A DNA stretch of 23,033 nt, from assembly GCA_910586765.1 (NCBI GenBank), contig CAJUJJ010000038.1, positions 1 to 23,033 of the forward strand. Reading direction: 5' to 3'. This DNA comes from an uncultured Clostridia bacterium. GTDB taxonomy: Bacteria; Bacillota; Clostridia; Lachnospirales; Anaerotignaceae. Shown piece by piece: positions 8,054 to 14,679 of this stretch. A model generated the notes under the pieces. It searched no databases. It saw only the letters and a list, made by a program, of their open reading frames with translations, and had not been told where the DNA came from. Each line of letters opens with the position of its first letter. Position 1 is the stretch's first letter. The position numbers and the translations under genes were made by a program.

Positions 8054-8344
8054 TTATTTATTTGTTATTGGTACAAATTCCAATTTGATTGCCATACCAA
8101 GCCCATTTGCTAATTTTTTAAGTGTTTGTAAAGAAGGATTTGCATTACCATTTTCTAATTTGCTAATATCGTTTTGTGTGATACCAGTCATTTCTGCTAA
8201 TTCTTTTTGTGTTATATTTTTTTCTTCTCTTGCTGTAATGATTGCTTTTATAATCTGATATTCCAGTTCAGTTTTTTCCCATTCTTGCTTAAATTCTTCA
8301 TTTTCCATTTGTTCTTTTAAACTCTCTCTAAAATTTTTACTCAT
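8054..8344 (-). CDS. higA: HigA-type antitoxin, XRE helix-turn-helix
   Basis: This 96-residue protein has an acidic helical N-terminus (SKNFRESLKEQMENEEFKQE) and a clear HTH between about residues 42 and 80: ITQKELAEMTGITQNDISKL followed by ENGNANPSLQTLKKLANGLG. That is a textbook XRE/Cro-type domain. The C-terminus ends AIKLEFVPITNK, as in HigA antitoxins of Gp49-type pairs. The frame is open further upstream, but the ATG at 8344 has aggaagtg upstream and overlaps the toxin stop by 8 nt. It is expected to bind the toxin and repress the shared promoter. The toxin-first order is typical of HigBA. Confidence 0.9.
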   Translation of the reverse strand: MSKNFRESLKEQMENEEFKQEWEKTELEYQIIKAIITAREEKNITQKELAEMTGITQNDISKLENGNANPSLQTLKKLANGLGMAIKLEFVPITNK

Positions 8345-8696
8345 TTTTACACTTCCTTTCTTGATACTGTTGTCTATATTTTTTTGCAAGCACAATTTCA
8401 CTTTTAGGTGTTTTTTGTGTTTTTTTAACAAAACCATTTGTTAATATAATTTTATGTCCAATTACAAAAAAATATAAAACTCTAGTAATATTATTTCCTT
8501 GTACTGCTCTTATTTCAAATATACCATCTTCAAGCGATTTAGAGTAGGGTTCTCTTAATTCATTACCTCTTAATTCTAGTAATTCTAATAATCTATATAG
8601 TTTAACTTGCATTTTTGTATTTTGGGATAATATAAATTCTTCTGCTGGATAAGTTCCATCATCTTTTTCAAAAAATTCTACTTCAAAATTACTCAT
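8337..8696 (-). CDS. higB: HigB-type toxin (phage-derived Gp49-like, RelE superfamily)
   Basis: A 119-residue basic protein. The pieces FEKDDGTYPAEEFI, KLYRLLELLELRGNELREPY, SKSLEDGIFEIRAVQGNNIT and RVLYFFVIGHKIILTNGFVK followed by KKTQKTPKSEIVLAKKY are the consensus blocks of the Gp49-like/HigB (PF05973-type) family. The R in FEIR and the final K-K-x-x-x-T-P motif belong to the RelE-fold mRNA interferase core. It would cleave mRNA on the ribosome when the antitoxin is lost. The ribosome binding site is gaggtg 4 nt before ATG. It is the first gene of a two-gene operon inserted right after the tape measure gene. Confidence 0.9.
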   Translation of the reverse strand: MSNFEVEFFEKDDGTYPAEEFILSQNTKMQVKLYRLLELLELRGNELREPYSKSLEDGIFEIRAVQGNNITRVLYFFVIGHKIILTNGFVKKTQKTPKSEIVLAKKYRQQYQERKCKNE

Positions 8697-8738
8697 TTTT
8701 CACCTCAGTATATCACTATATAACATTTTATATATATT

Positions 8739-8767
8739 ATTATATATCATAAAATATATATTTTCAA
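8739..8767 (-). promoter_or_regulatory. Promoter of the HigBA operon
   Basis: On the minus strand a -35 TTGAAA (8762-8767) and a perfect -10 TATAAT (8739-8744) are separated by 17 bp. Transcription would start near 8732, about 35 nt before the toxin ATG. The region is extremely AT-rich. An imperfect palindrome AGTATATCACT (8707-8717) next to the start site could be an operator for the HTH antitoxin, but that is a guess. Confidence 0.8.
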
Positions 8768-8773
8768 TTTACA

Positions 8774-11294
8774 TTATATATTTCTTTGTGCTGCTAATAC
8801 TTTTTGTACAATAATACTTCCCAGTTGATTTGCATATTGTTCATTGCCTATCACATTACCTTGTACTGTAATATGTACATTTACAGCATTTCCTGATTTT
8901 AATAGTTGTTTTGTTTTATCAGCAGGTGTTACTTTACTTCCTGAAGGCATATTGACAAGTTCTGCACCGTGTTCTCCTACAAGTGCTGTACCACCATTAA
9001 AGTATTGTGTTCCTGTAGCAAATTGAGGAATATTTATTTTTTGTGCAATTCCACCTAATTATAGGTAGGCTTGACATCTTTTGTGCAACGTTGTTAATTT
9101 GACTTGTGATGCCATTGATGCGTCCCTTTATCACTTCTATTACACCTAAAAATATACTTTTGATACTTTGTACTATACCACTAAATATATCTTTCATACC
9201 TTGCCACGCTTTTGCCCAATCGCCTGCAAAAACACCGTTTAAAAATATTAACACTCCATTAAATACAGTTAATAAACCTTCTATCACTCCCTGCACATGA
9301 GGCAATACTGCATTTATCACAGTAAAAAAGTTTTGAAAAGCAATGCCAACTCCTGAAACAAATACATCTGTAATCCATACTGAAAAAGGTTGCATTATCT
9401 GCAATAATGATATAAAAACTTGCCCTATCTGCAATAATATAGGTGCTATTTTTTCACTAAACCAACTATATAACAGTTGCAATGCACTGATAATAGGACT
9501 ACTTATGACTACTGCAAATTCTTTTGATTTTGTCCATAATGATACGAAATTTTGCCCTATTTGCAATAATATAGGTGCTATTTTTTCATTAAACCAACTA
9601 TATAATTGTTGTAATGTACTTATGACAGAATTACGTATACTTGCCGCAAATCCTTTTAATTTTGTCCATAATAACATAAAAATTTGTATTGCTTGAGATA
9701 ATATAGGTATTATTTTTTCGCTAAACCAACTATGGAACTTCTGTAATACAGATATTACAGAACTGCTTATAATAGCTACAAATGATTTTAATTTTGACCA
9801 TACTGCTTGTATTATTGTACGAAATGCTTCGCTTTTCTGATAAAGCAATACAAAAGCACCTACTAATACACCAATAGCAGCTGCAACTAATATAAAAGGA
9901 TTTGCAAGCAATGACTTTTTGAGTGTGTTAAAAATCAATTTTACTGCACTACCTTCTTTAGGGATTGCTTTGAATACTTTACCTACGGCTGTTGTCGTTT
10001 TTAATGCTATAAATGCAGCCGCTAAACCTGCAACTACTGCTTTCACTTCCTGCATATGGTTTTTTAAAAATGAAAATACTTTACTTAAACCATAAAAAGC
10101 ACTTTTTATATTAGCAACAATATTATCTATGTAATGAGGTAAAATATTTGTAAATGCTTCTACAGCTTTTGGTAATTTATTACTTAAAAAATTTGCAAAC
10201 TGATTAAGATAAGGTAGTATTGTTTCTCCTATAGGTAAAAATGCTACAGACAACTGCCGTCCAATTCCTGTAACAGCTTTTGAGAAACTACTATATTTTA
10301 TTTGATTGATTTGTTGCATTGTTTGCCTATTTTTATCAAATGCACCACCCATTTTATCCATATTCAATACAACATCTTTTCCTAAATCTTCCCACATTGT
10401 ACCAAATAATGCTACTCCTGCTGCATCTTGTGCTACAGCATCGTCCATATTTTTCAGTCCTTGTATTGTTTCAAAAAAGGCATTTTTTGCTGTTTCACCG
10501 CCTACACTAAATTTTTGTGCCATTTCATTGGCATTTTTTCCTATTGCTGTAAATCCTTCTTGTGTGGTTTTACTGCCATCTATAGAACGAATACTAAATT
10601 CTTTTAAAGCATCTCCTATTTTATCTATATTCCAAGCACCATTTTCTGCACCGCTTGCAAATATAGCAAACATATCTTCTGCAGATAAACCTAATTTTTT
10701 CACTTGGGAAGAATATTCATTGATACTATCAACCAATTCTCCAGAAAAATCTAAATTTTGCTGTGCAGCTTGTCCTATTAAATTAAAAGCCTCTTTTGAT
10801 GAAATGCCAAAATTTTTCATTAAGGCATCTACAGAACGCATACTTTCTGTTACATCAGTACCGAAGGTATCTCTTAAAACTAGAGCATTTTTTGCTGCTT
10901 CTTCTACAGATTTTCCCGTACCGCCTAAATATTTTTGTACTGTTGAAACACTATTTGCAACATCTTCCCAGTTTTCACCATAATTACTACCATAAACATT
11001 TTTTATAACACTTTTTAATTGTTTCATATCTTTCAAAGATGTTCCTGTAGAAGCTGCAGCTTGTTTTACTGCACTGTCATAATCAGAAAAACTCTTTATG
11101 CCTGTACCAATACTTATTGCACCAAATGCTGTTGCTGCCTTTCCTACTTTCATAATATTTTTTTCTATTTTTTCTGTAAATTTATTGGCTTGATTTAATT
11201 TTGCAGTAAAATTTTTTGTGTTTTTACCAGCATTTTGTAATGTTGTACTAAATTTATCTTTTAGATTTAATATAACACCTAATGTTCTCCCCAT
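8774..11294 (-). CDS. xkdO: Tape measure protein, broken by a +1 frameshift near the 3' end
   Basis: I start at the ATG for MGRTLGVILNLKDKF (ggaggtg 6 nt upstream); a GTG three codons earlier lacks proper spacing. The main frame runs to a stop at 8997. It contains the TMP_core-like region (AVKQAAASTGTSLKDMKQLK, GTDVTESMRSVDALMKNFGI, GLSAEDMFAIFASGAENGAW), hydrophobic helices near AAVVAGLAAAFIALKTTT-like and ILVAAAIGVLVGAFVLLYQ segments, and three 44-residue repeats. After ...KMSSLPII the frame turns into a meaningless 19-residue tail, while the frame shifted by one base continues as GGIAQKINIPQFATGT, FNGGTALVGEHGAELVNMPS and on for 93 residues to a stop at 8774. The restored protein is about 839 residues. 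It sets tail length. Confidence 0.9.
9053..9066 (-). other. Frameshift position in the tape measure gene
   Basis: Reading minus, CCT ATA ATT (Pro-Ile-Ile) is followed by one extra A (at or near 9056) before GGT GGA ATT GCA, which resumes the conserved Gly-Gly-Ile-Ala frame. The site lies in a small inverted repeat (ACCTA-4 nt-TAGGT, 9053-9066). A mutation in the prophage, an assembly error or, less likely, programmed frameshifting could explain it. Confidence 0.85.
9405..9800 (-). repeat. Three tandem 132-bp repeats in the tape measure gene
   Basis: Three consecutive 44-residue units each start with Trp (WSKLKSF, WTKLKGF, WTKSKEF), carry a VIS-x-LQ / IIS-x-LQ segment, then SWF-[SN]-EKI-x-PIL. 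On the DNA the phrases 'attttgccctatttgcaataatataggtgc'-like blocks recur in adjacent units; the second and third units are the most alike. The units are in frame and exactly 132 bp, so loss or gain keeps the reading frame. Confidence 0.85.
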
Positions 11295-11299
11295 AAATT

Positions 11300-11871
11300 T
11301 CACCTCCCTAAAAGAGCATTATATTTTTCAGCTTCTTCTTTGTAATATTGTTCTCTTGCACAATGCAGAAATAGCCTTTCTAAATAACATAAATTCGCTA
11401 ATTCTGAAAGGCTATAACCTCTTACTGCATAAAAAGCATACATAGCAAAGTCTGCATTGTGTTTTATGAGTTTTTTAATTCATCAACCTTTTTTTCTGCC
11501 AAATTTGAAACACCATTTAATTCCATTGCTGCATTTGCTAATAATTCTGTTTCTTGTAAATCAAACAGCTTTTCTACTACATCAAAAGGTTCTGCAACAT
11601 TTAATTGATGATGCAATTTTGTATCTTGAAGTATGGGACAACAAAAATATATCAGTTTTCTTTCTGCAGCAATGTTTTCGGAAAGGCTATCACTTTTTTG
11701 ACCTTCTTCTATAATATCTAATAATTTATTTTCTGGTATTGTTTTTAATAATAATGTGCCTCCTATAGAGGGTACTTCTATTTCTTTTACTTTCATTTTG
11801 TCCTGTTCTCTTTGTATGCTTCTTTGTACTAATTGCTCAAATGTAATTTTTTGTAATGTTTCTTTGCTCAT
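11300..11871 (-). CDS. Tail assembly chaperone G-T fusion (by -1 ribosomal frameshift)
   Basis: At the end of the chaperone G frame the ribosome can slip back one base on A AAA AAC (11470-11476). The -1 frame then stays open for 56 codons, LIKHNADFAMYAFYAVRGYS followed by LSELANLCYLERLFLHCARE and ending LLGR, with its stop (11300-11302) inside the ribosome binding site of the tape measure gene. The fusion would be 190 residues. The T segment contains a short helical 'LSELANLCYLERLFL' motif like those in Firmicute phage chaperones with membrane/tape-binding roles. Phage G-T proteins recruit tail tube subunits to the tape measure during assembly. The arrangement, slippery heptamer and termination just before the tape gene are all canonical. 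Confidence 0.85.
11464..11871 (-). CDS. xkdN: Tail assembly chaperone G (XkdN-like)
   Basis: This 135-residue protein begins MSKETLQKITFEQLVQRSIQ and contains MKVKEIEVPSIGGTLLLKTI followed by ILQDTKLHHQLNVAEPFDVV and VEKLFDLQETELLANAAMEL. These correspond to the XkdN/tail assembly chaperone family: an N-terminal small beta domain and a helical 'D...V...L.....E...L...I..L' C-terminal part. It ends VDELKNS just after the slippery site. It is expressed in excess of G-T and is not in the mature virion. The ribosome binding site (aaagga) is modest. It follows the type I toxin module rather than the tube gene directly. Confidence 0.85.
   Translation of the reverse strand: MSKETLQKITFEQLVQRSIQREQDKMKVKEIEVPSIGGTLLLKTIPENKLLDIIEEGQKSDSLSENIAAERKLIYFCCPILQDTKLHHQLNVAEPFDVVEKLFDLQETELLANAAMELNGVSNLAEKKVDELKNS
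11470..11476 (-). promoter_or_regulatory. -1 ribosomal slippery heptamer A AAA AAC
   Basis: The zero frame reads TTA AAA AAC TCA TAA; the heptamer A AAA AAC sits two codons before the G stop. This is one of the standard X XXY YYZ sequences for -1 frameshifting. Slippage joins G to the T extension that runs to 11300. I saw no clear strong hairpin right after it. Confidence 0.85.
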
Positions 11872-11903
11872 TTTTTATTTTCCTTTCTTTACTATTTTTG
11901 CAT

Positions 11904-11940
11904 AAAAAAAGCACCTGTTTTCTACTCTAACAAGTGCTTT
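11904..11940 (-). terminator. Intrinsic terminator between toxin module and chaperone gene
   Basis: On the minus strand AAAGCACTTGTT (11929-11940) pairs with AACAGGTGCTTT (11908-11919) over 12 bp with one G-U pair and a 9-nt loop, followed by a run of U (plus-strand A-run 11904-11910). It would end the toxin mRNA, giving an RNA of about 305 nt, and would also stop late transcription arriving from the tube gene. Confidence 0.8.
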
Positions 11941-11966
11941 ACAATTTTATGTTTTTCAGTTATACT
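11938..11966 (+). promoter_or_regulatory. Promoter of the antisense RNA of the type I module
   Basis: -35 TTTACA (11938-11943), a 17-bp spacer, -10 TATACT (11961-11966). The predicted start is near 11973. The -35 box overlaps the terminator stem of the opposite strand. This is the only clear plus-strand promoter in the phage region. Confidence 0.75.
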
Positions 11967-11972
11967 AATATC

Positions 11973-12084
11973 ATTAGGGCGGGGTGACCACCGCCTTCTG
12001 CAAAAGGCATTAGACGGTCAGCCTCTTTTGATTACTATCTAGTAAATAACTGCCCTAAAGGCTATGAAGGGCAGTTATTTTTTT
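11973..12084 (+). ncRNA. Antisense RNA antitoxin (type I toxin-antitoxin)
   Basis: A transcript of about 110 nt from the promoter at 11938-11966 to the terminator at 12044-12084 has no worthwhile open frame. Near its 5' end it holds a GC-rich hairpin (GGCGG...CCGCC, within 11979-11994) and two blocks, GGTGACC and GTCAGCCTC. It converges on the toxin gene: its 3' end covers the toxin's last codons and, if the toxin mRNA ends at 11904-11940, the whole RNA is complementary to the toxin mRNA 3' region. This geometry matches RatA/TxpA- and SR4/BsrG-type antitoxins. Expression is inferred, not observed. Confidence 0.7.
12044..12084 (+). terminator. Terminator of the antisense RNA, overlapping the toxin stop
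   Basis: A perfect 13-bp stem AAATAACTGCCCT/AGGGCAGTTATTT (12044-12056 with 12068-12080) with an 11-nt loop, then a plus-strand T-run to 12084. The toxin stop codon (12075-12077) lies in the right arm. On the minus strand the hairpin is followed by a poorer U-tract, so it favours the antisense direction. Confidence 0.85.
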
Positions 12085-12161
12085 GACTTAAAGTCAAGGA
12101 TAAGAACAACTAGCGTTGCGAACGCTATACAAAGATATAAACATTCGAATGTAGTCATCAT
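12075..12161 (-). CDS. Type I toxin, Hol_Tox/Fst-like hydrophobic peptide
   Basis: A 28-residue peptide: two Met codons, then TTFECLYLCIAFA, a hydrophobic stretch TLVVLIL, and a charged end DFKSKK. This layout, with an 'MTTFE' opening, a single transmembrane helix and a basic tail, is that of the family annotated as 'putative holin-like toxin', related to Fst/TxpA/BsrG membrane toxins. The ribosome binding site is very strong (ggaggtgg) 3 nt before the first ATG; the second ATG (12158) is an equally good start. It has its own promoter and a convergent antisense RNA, so it is a toxin gene and not a phage holin in the lysis cassette. It would insert in the membrane and stop growth when the unstable antisense RNA is lost. 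Confidence 0.88.
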   Translation of the reverse strand: MMTTFECLYLCIAFATLVVLILDFKSKK

Positions 12162-12220
12162 TAACCACCTCCCCTCTAATAAGTGGGAGGCTGACTGCCC
12201 ATCACGGTCACCTTGTTTTT

Positions 12221-12249
12221 ATTTTAGCATATCCTTTTTTCTTTTTCAA
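12221..12249 (-). promoter_or_regulatory. Promoter of the type I toxin mRNA
   Basis: Minus strand: -35 TTGAAA (12244-12249), 17-bp spacer, -10 TAAAAT (12221-12226) with an extended TG two bases upstream (TGC-TAAAAT). Start near 12214 leaves a ~53-nt leader that carries GGTGACC, GTCAGCCTC and the ribosome binding site. Confidence 0.8.
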
Positions 12250-12265
12250 CAAATTATGACAATCA

Positions 12266-12691
12266 CTATGCTGTTTCCAAAACATCATAATCATCAAATG
12301 TAAAAGGCACTTCTTCCATCAATGTTCCTTTTGCTTCAAAATTGACTAAATTGATTTCAGATAATACCACACCTTTTAATGCAATACGTTCTGTTTTTTT
12401 GGTATTTTTATTTGTAAGCTTTGATATAATTGTAATTTCTGGTTCTACACCTGTTTTTGCCATATCTGAAACTATTTTTAATACACTACTGTCAATTTTA
12501 TACATACTAAGTGTACCTTCTCCATTCCAGCCTGTAAATAAATGATGTGTTGCATAATCTCCTATTACTGTAACGTCTTCTAAATCATATGTAATTTTTG
12601 CTTCTATTTTTTGAATATTTGCTAAAAGCTGTCCATTCAACCATACATTACCATTTGTACCTATAAATATACTTTTTTTAGGTAAAGGCAT
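12266..12691 (-). CDS. xkdM: Tail tube protein (XkdM-like)
   Basis: A 141-residue protein with the XkdM pattern: FIGTNGNVWLNGQLLANIQK near the N-terminus, EAKITYDLEDVTVIGDYATH, then GWNGEGTLSMYKIDSSVLKI and a C-terminal LSEINLVNFEAKGTLMEEVP with FTFDDYDVLE. It polymerises into the inner tube around the tape measure. Start has aaaggagatgg upstream. It follows the sheath gene by 15 nt, the normal order. Downstream, instead of the chaperone gene, comes the 390-bp type I toxin module. Confidence 0.92.
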   Translation of the reverse strand: MPLPKKSIFIGTNGNVWLNGQLLANIQKIEAKITYDLEDVTVIGDYATHHLFTGWNGEGTLSMYKIDSSVLKIVSDMAKTGVEPEITIISKLTNKNTKKTERIALKGVVLSEINLVNFEAKGTLMEEVPFTFDDYDVLETA

Positions 12692-12706
12692 TGTTTTCCA
12701 TCTCCT

Positions 12707-13801
12707 TTAAAATAATGTAACCGTAAATTTTAAATTTTCCATACTACCTAATATTTTAATATCGCCTGCTAAAAATACAGTCCTTTTAAAAGAATTATTT
12801 TTGACTGTCTGTATTTCCCAGTTTTCCGCTTCTGTTTTCCCTACCCCTAACCACGCTAATCTTTGTGCTTCTACATCAACATCTGCTCTATTGCTATAAT
12901 TGTTATCTAACACATAATCATTTGCCAATTCCTGAAAATAGGTATTTATAGCACTGATAAAAAGTATTTGATTGTCATAGTTATTTCTATAGTTGCCAAG
13001 ATATTCTTCTTTAAATACTCTACTAATATCATCATTGATAATGTCCATAGCTTCTACTGTTTCAATATACTTCATATCTTCTGTGTTGTACAAACCATCT
13101 GTTGTTGTCATAGAGTTAATGCCAGCTGCAACTCTTACAATTTCATCATCATGAAATAATATAAATTTTCCTTCTGATAAAGCCTTGTTATTTTCTTCTA
13201 CTTCTTCTACACTTTTTAAATTGCTGCACTTAAAATAAGTACAGCCTTTTTTGATATTGCATTTTGCCAATATCCCTATTAAAGAAGGGCAGTAACTAGC
13301 ACCATTTTGCTCTCCTCTTTTTTCATCAGCAAATACAACATTTTCATTGTAAAAATTAACTAAATGCCTACAGTCTGCTACACTTACTTTATAAACTACT
13401 GCTTTATATGTTTTGTTTTCATTTTCTTTTGCTTTTATCCAGCTTGCAAGTGCTTCAAATTCTTCAGGTTTACCATCTGCTATAGTTATCCAGCCTGTTT
13501 TTACTCTTTTTTCTATTATTTTTAATGCTTCTGCTATTTTTCCCTGTTCTGCATCTATTCTTAGTACATGACATTCCATAACACCCCATATCAATACATC
13601 TTTTATATATCTTAAATTTTCTGTTGTATAATATGCTTCATCAGCATCTACTTGTGAAGCCTCTTTATATTTTTTATACTGAAATGTTTTATCTGTATCA
13701 TCTTTTATAATTAGTATAGCAATGCTTCTTTCACTTCTATCAATCAAAGAACCTGCTAATTGTTTAAATATTACTTCTATAGAAGGCATTTTCACTGCCA
13801 T
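12707..13801 (-). CDS. xkdK: Tail sheath protein (XkdK-like)
   Basis: A 364-residue protein: MAVKMPSIEVIFKQLAGSLI start, a central domain with WITIADGKPEEFEALASWIK and NFYNENVVFADE, GASYCPSLIGILAKCNIKKG in the family's 'A..aG..A..' region, VAAGINSMTTTDG, then a C-terminal domain containing ISRVFKEEYLGNYRNNYDNQ and LGSMENLKFTVTLF. These are the usual blocks of contractile sheath proteins, which wrap the tube and contract on infection. Length is short compared with many sheaths (about 440-480) but close to compact PBSX-type ones. It makes the phage a myovirus. Confidence 0.93.
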   Translation of the reverse strand: MAVKMPSIEVIFKQLAGSLIDRSERSIAILIIKDDTDKTFQYKKYKEASQVDADEAYYTTENLRYIKDVLIWGVMECHVLRIDAEQGKIAEALKIIEKRVKTGWITIADGKPEEFEALASWIKAKENENKTYKAVVYKVSVADCRHLVNFYNENVVFADEKRGEQNGASYCPSLIGILAKCNIKKGCTYFKCSNLKSVEEVEENNKALSEGKFILFHDDEIVRVAAGINSMTTTDGLYNTEDMKYIETVEAMDIINDDISRVFKEEYLGNYRNNYDNQILFISAINTYFQELANDYVLDNNYSNRADVDVEAQRLAWLGVGKTEAENWEIQTVKNNSFKRTVFLAGDIKILGSMENLKFTVTLF

Positions 13802-13816
13802 AACACATACCCCCTT

Positions 13817-14260
13817 TTAATATAGTTTTGTTTTTAATTCTTCCATATATTCTTCTGTTTGACTTGTTTCTATTTCTTCTATGATTTCTAAATCAAAACT
13901 ACAGCACAATATACCATCTGCATTATCTGTATGAACTTGTTCTATATCAAACCACATATCATTTATAGTAATACCATCTAAAAGTGTTTGCTCTATAGCA
14001 TTTTGCACTTTTATATTGTCAAATTTAGACCTTGTTTCATTTTTAGCAAAAAAATAAACATACACTGTCATATTCTTTTGTTGAAAAAAATAATTTAATT
14101 TACCATTTGTATTATTTTCAATGATGATTTTTAAACTAGGTCTTTCAATAGGTTCTTTTAATTCTTCTGCAACAATGGGAATATCATAATCAAAGATATT
14201 TTTTATTGCTTTTTGTATGGTATTGTTTACAGATTGGTTAACATCAAATATTGTTATCAT
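13817..14260 (-). CDS. Tail terminator/completion protein
   Basis: A 147-residue acidic protein, MITIFDVNQSVNNTIQKAIK start, with IPIVAEELKEPIERPSLKII, NYFFQQKNMTVYVYFFAKNE and a C-terminal FDLEIIEEIE strand. The 'P.F.I.......R.....V.YF' pattern and the slot between the gp10-like gene and the sheath gene fit the myophage tail terminator (DUF6838-like) group, which caps the tail and joins it to the head. Its ATG overlaps the preceding stop by 4 nt. Confidence 0.75.
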   Translation of the reverse strand: MITIFDVNQSVNNTIQKAIKNIFDYDIPIVAEELKEPIERPSLKIIIENNTNGKLNYFFQQKNMTVYVYFFAKNETRSKFDNIKVQNAIEQTLLDGITINDMWFDIEQVHTDNADGILCCSFDLEIIEEIETSQTEEYMEELKTKLY

Positions 14261-14679
14261 AATTCATTTATCACTTCATCAACAAAATTTTCAATATCTT
14301 TTTGATATTCTGTTTCAAACTGCTTTGCACTTTTATCCAATACTTGAAATGCTCTTGCTCTTCCCAATACTGCACCATCTTTTTTATTTTTGATATTATG
14401 CCCTTTTTCTATCAAATGCGTATGTGATGCAGCACCATATACTCTGACAGAAAAAGCACCATTTTTTCTATAAATATATACTTTTCCTTTTTTAATACCT
14501 TTGAAGTAATTTCCTGTTTTCTTTTTTACAGTTTGTTTTGCATACTGTTTTGCTTGTTTTTTGAGTTTTTGCCCTTCTGTATTCATAAACTTTTTTGTTT
14601 TTTGAGGCATTTTATTACATATTTCATTAAGCAATTTGTCCCATAATTCTAATTCATTTGTATCAAAACCATTTCTCAT
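14257..14679 (-). CDS. HK97 gp10-like head-tail connector protein
   Basis: A 140-residue, strongly basic protein. After a helical N-terminus (LLNEICNKMPQKTKKFMNTE) come KKKTGNYFKGIKKGKVYIYR, 'SVRVYGAASHTHLIEKGHNI' and RAFQVLDKSAKQFETEYQKD. The 'TG.y..sI', 'a.ha.lvE.GH' and C-terminal helix blocks are the gp10 family signature. It is a neck/tail completion component. Start and upstream stop overlap as TAATG. Confidence 0.87.
   Translation of the reverse strand: MRNGFDTNELELWDKLLNEICNKMPQKTKKFMNTEGQKLKKQAKQYAKQTVKKKTGNYFKGIKKGKVYIYRKNGAFSVRVYGAASHTHLIEKGHNIKNKKDGAVLGRARAFQVLDKSAKQFETEYQKDIENFVDEVINEL

Larger units (their letters stand above)
11983..12212. repeat. Inverted two-block repeats at the two ends of the type I module
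   Basis: Plus strand left end: GGTGACC (11983-11989) and GTCAGCCTC (12017-12025). Right end, reversed: GAGGCTGAC (12187-12195) and GGTCACC (12206-12212). Both convergent transcripts therefore carry the same two blocks in the same order near their 5' ends, with different spacers (27 and 10 nt). Confidence 0.75.

Noticed and set aside
8997..9055. The 19-residue alternative C-terminus of the tape measure frame as genuine
   Set aside because: The sequence after the shift is unlike any tape measure end, whereas the other frame continues with GGTALVGEHGAELV-type conserved residues.
10306..10983. 225-codon plus-strand open frame inside the tape measure gene
   Set aside because: It lies opposite a well-supported gene, with no ribosome binding site and Cys/Ser/Phe-rich shadow composition.
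11994..12020. Toxin peptide as the phage holin
   Set aside because: At 28 residues with its own promoter and antisense RNA, and far from where the lysis genes should be, it fits a type I toxin; the name 'holin-like' refers only to hydrophobic resemblance.
12064..12303. Plus-strand open frame of 79 codons over the toxin module
   Set aside because: It is the antisense shadow of the toxin gene and runs into the tube gene; no ribosome binding site, and the antisense RNA terminates at 12084, inside it.
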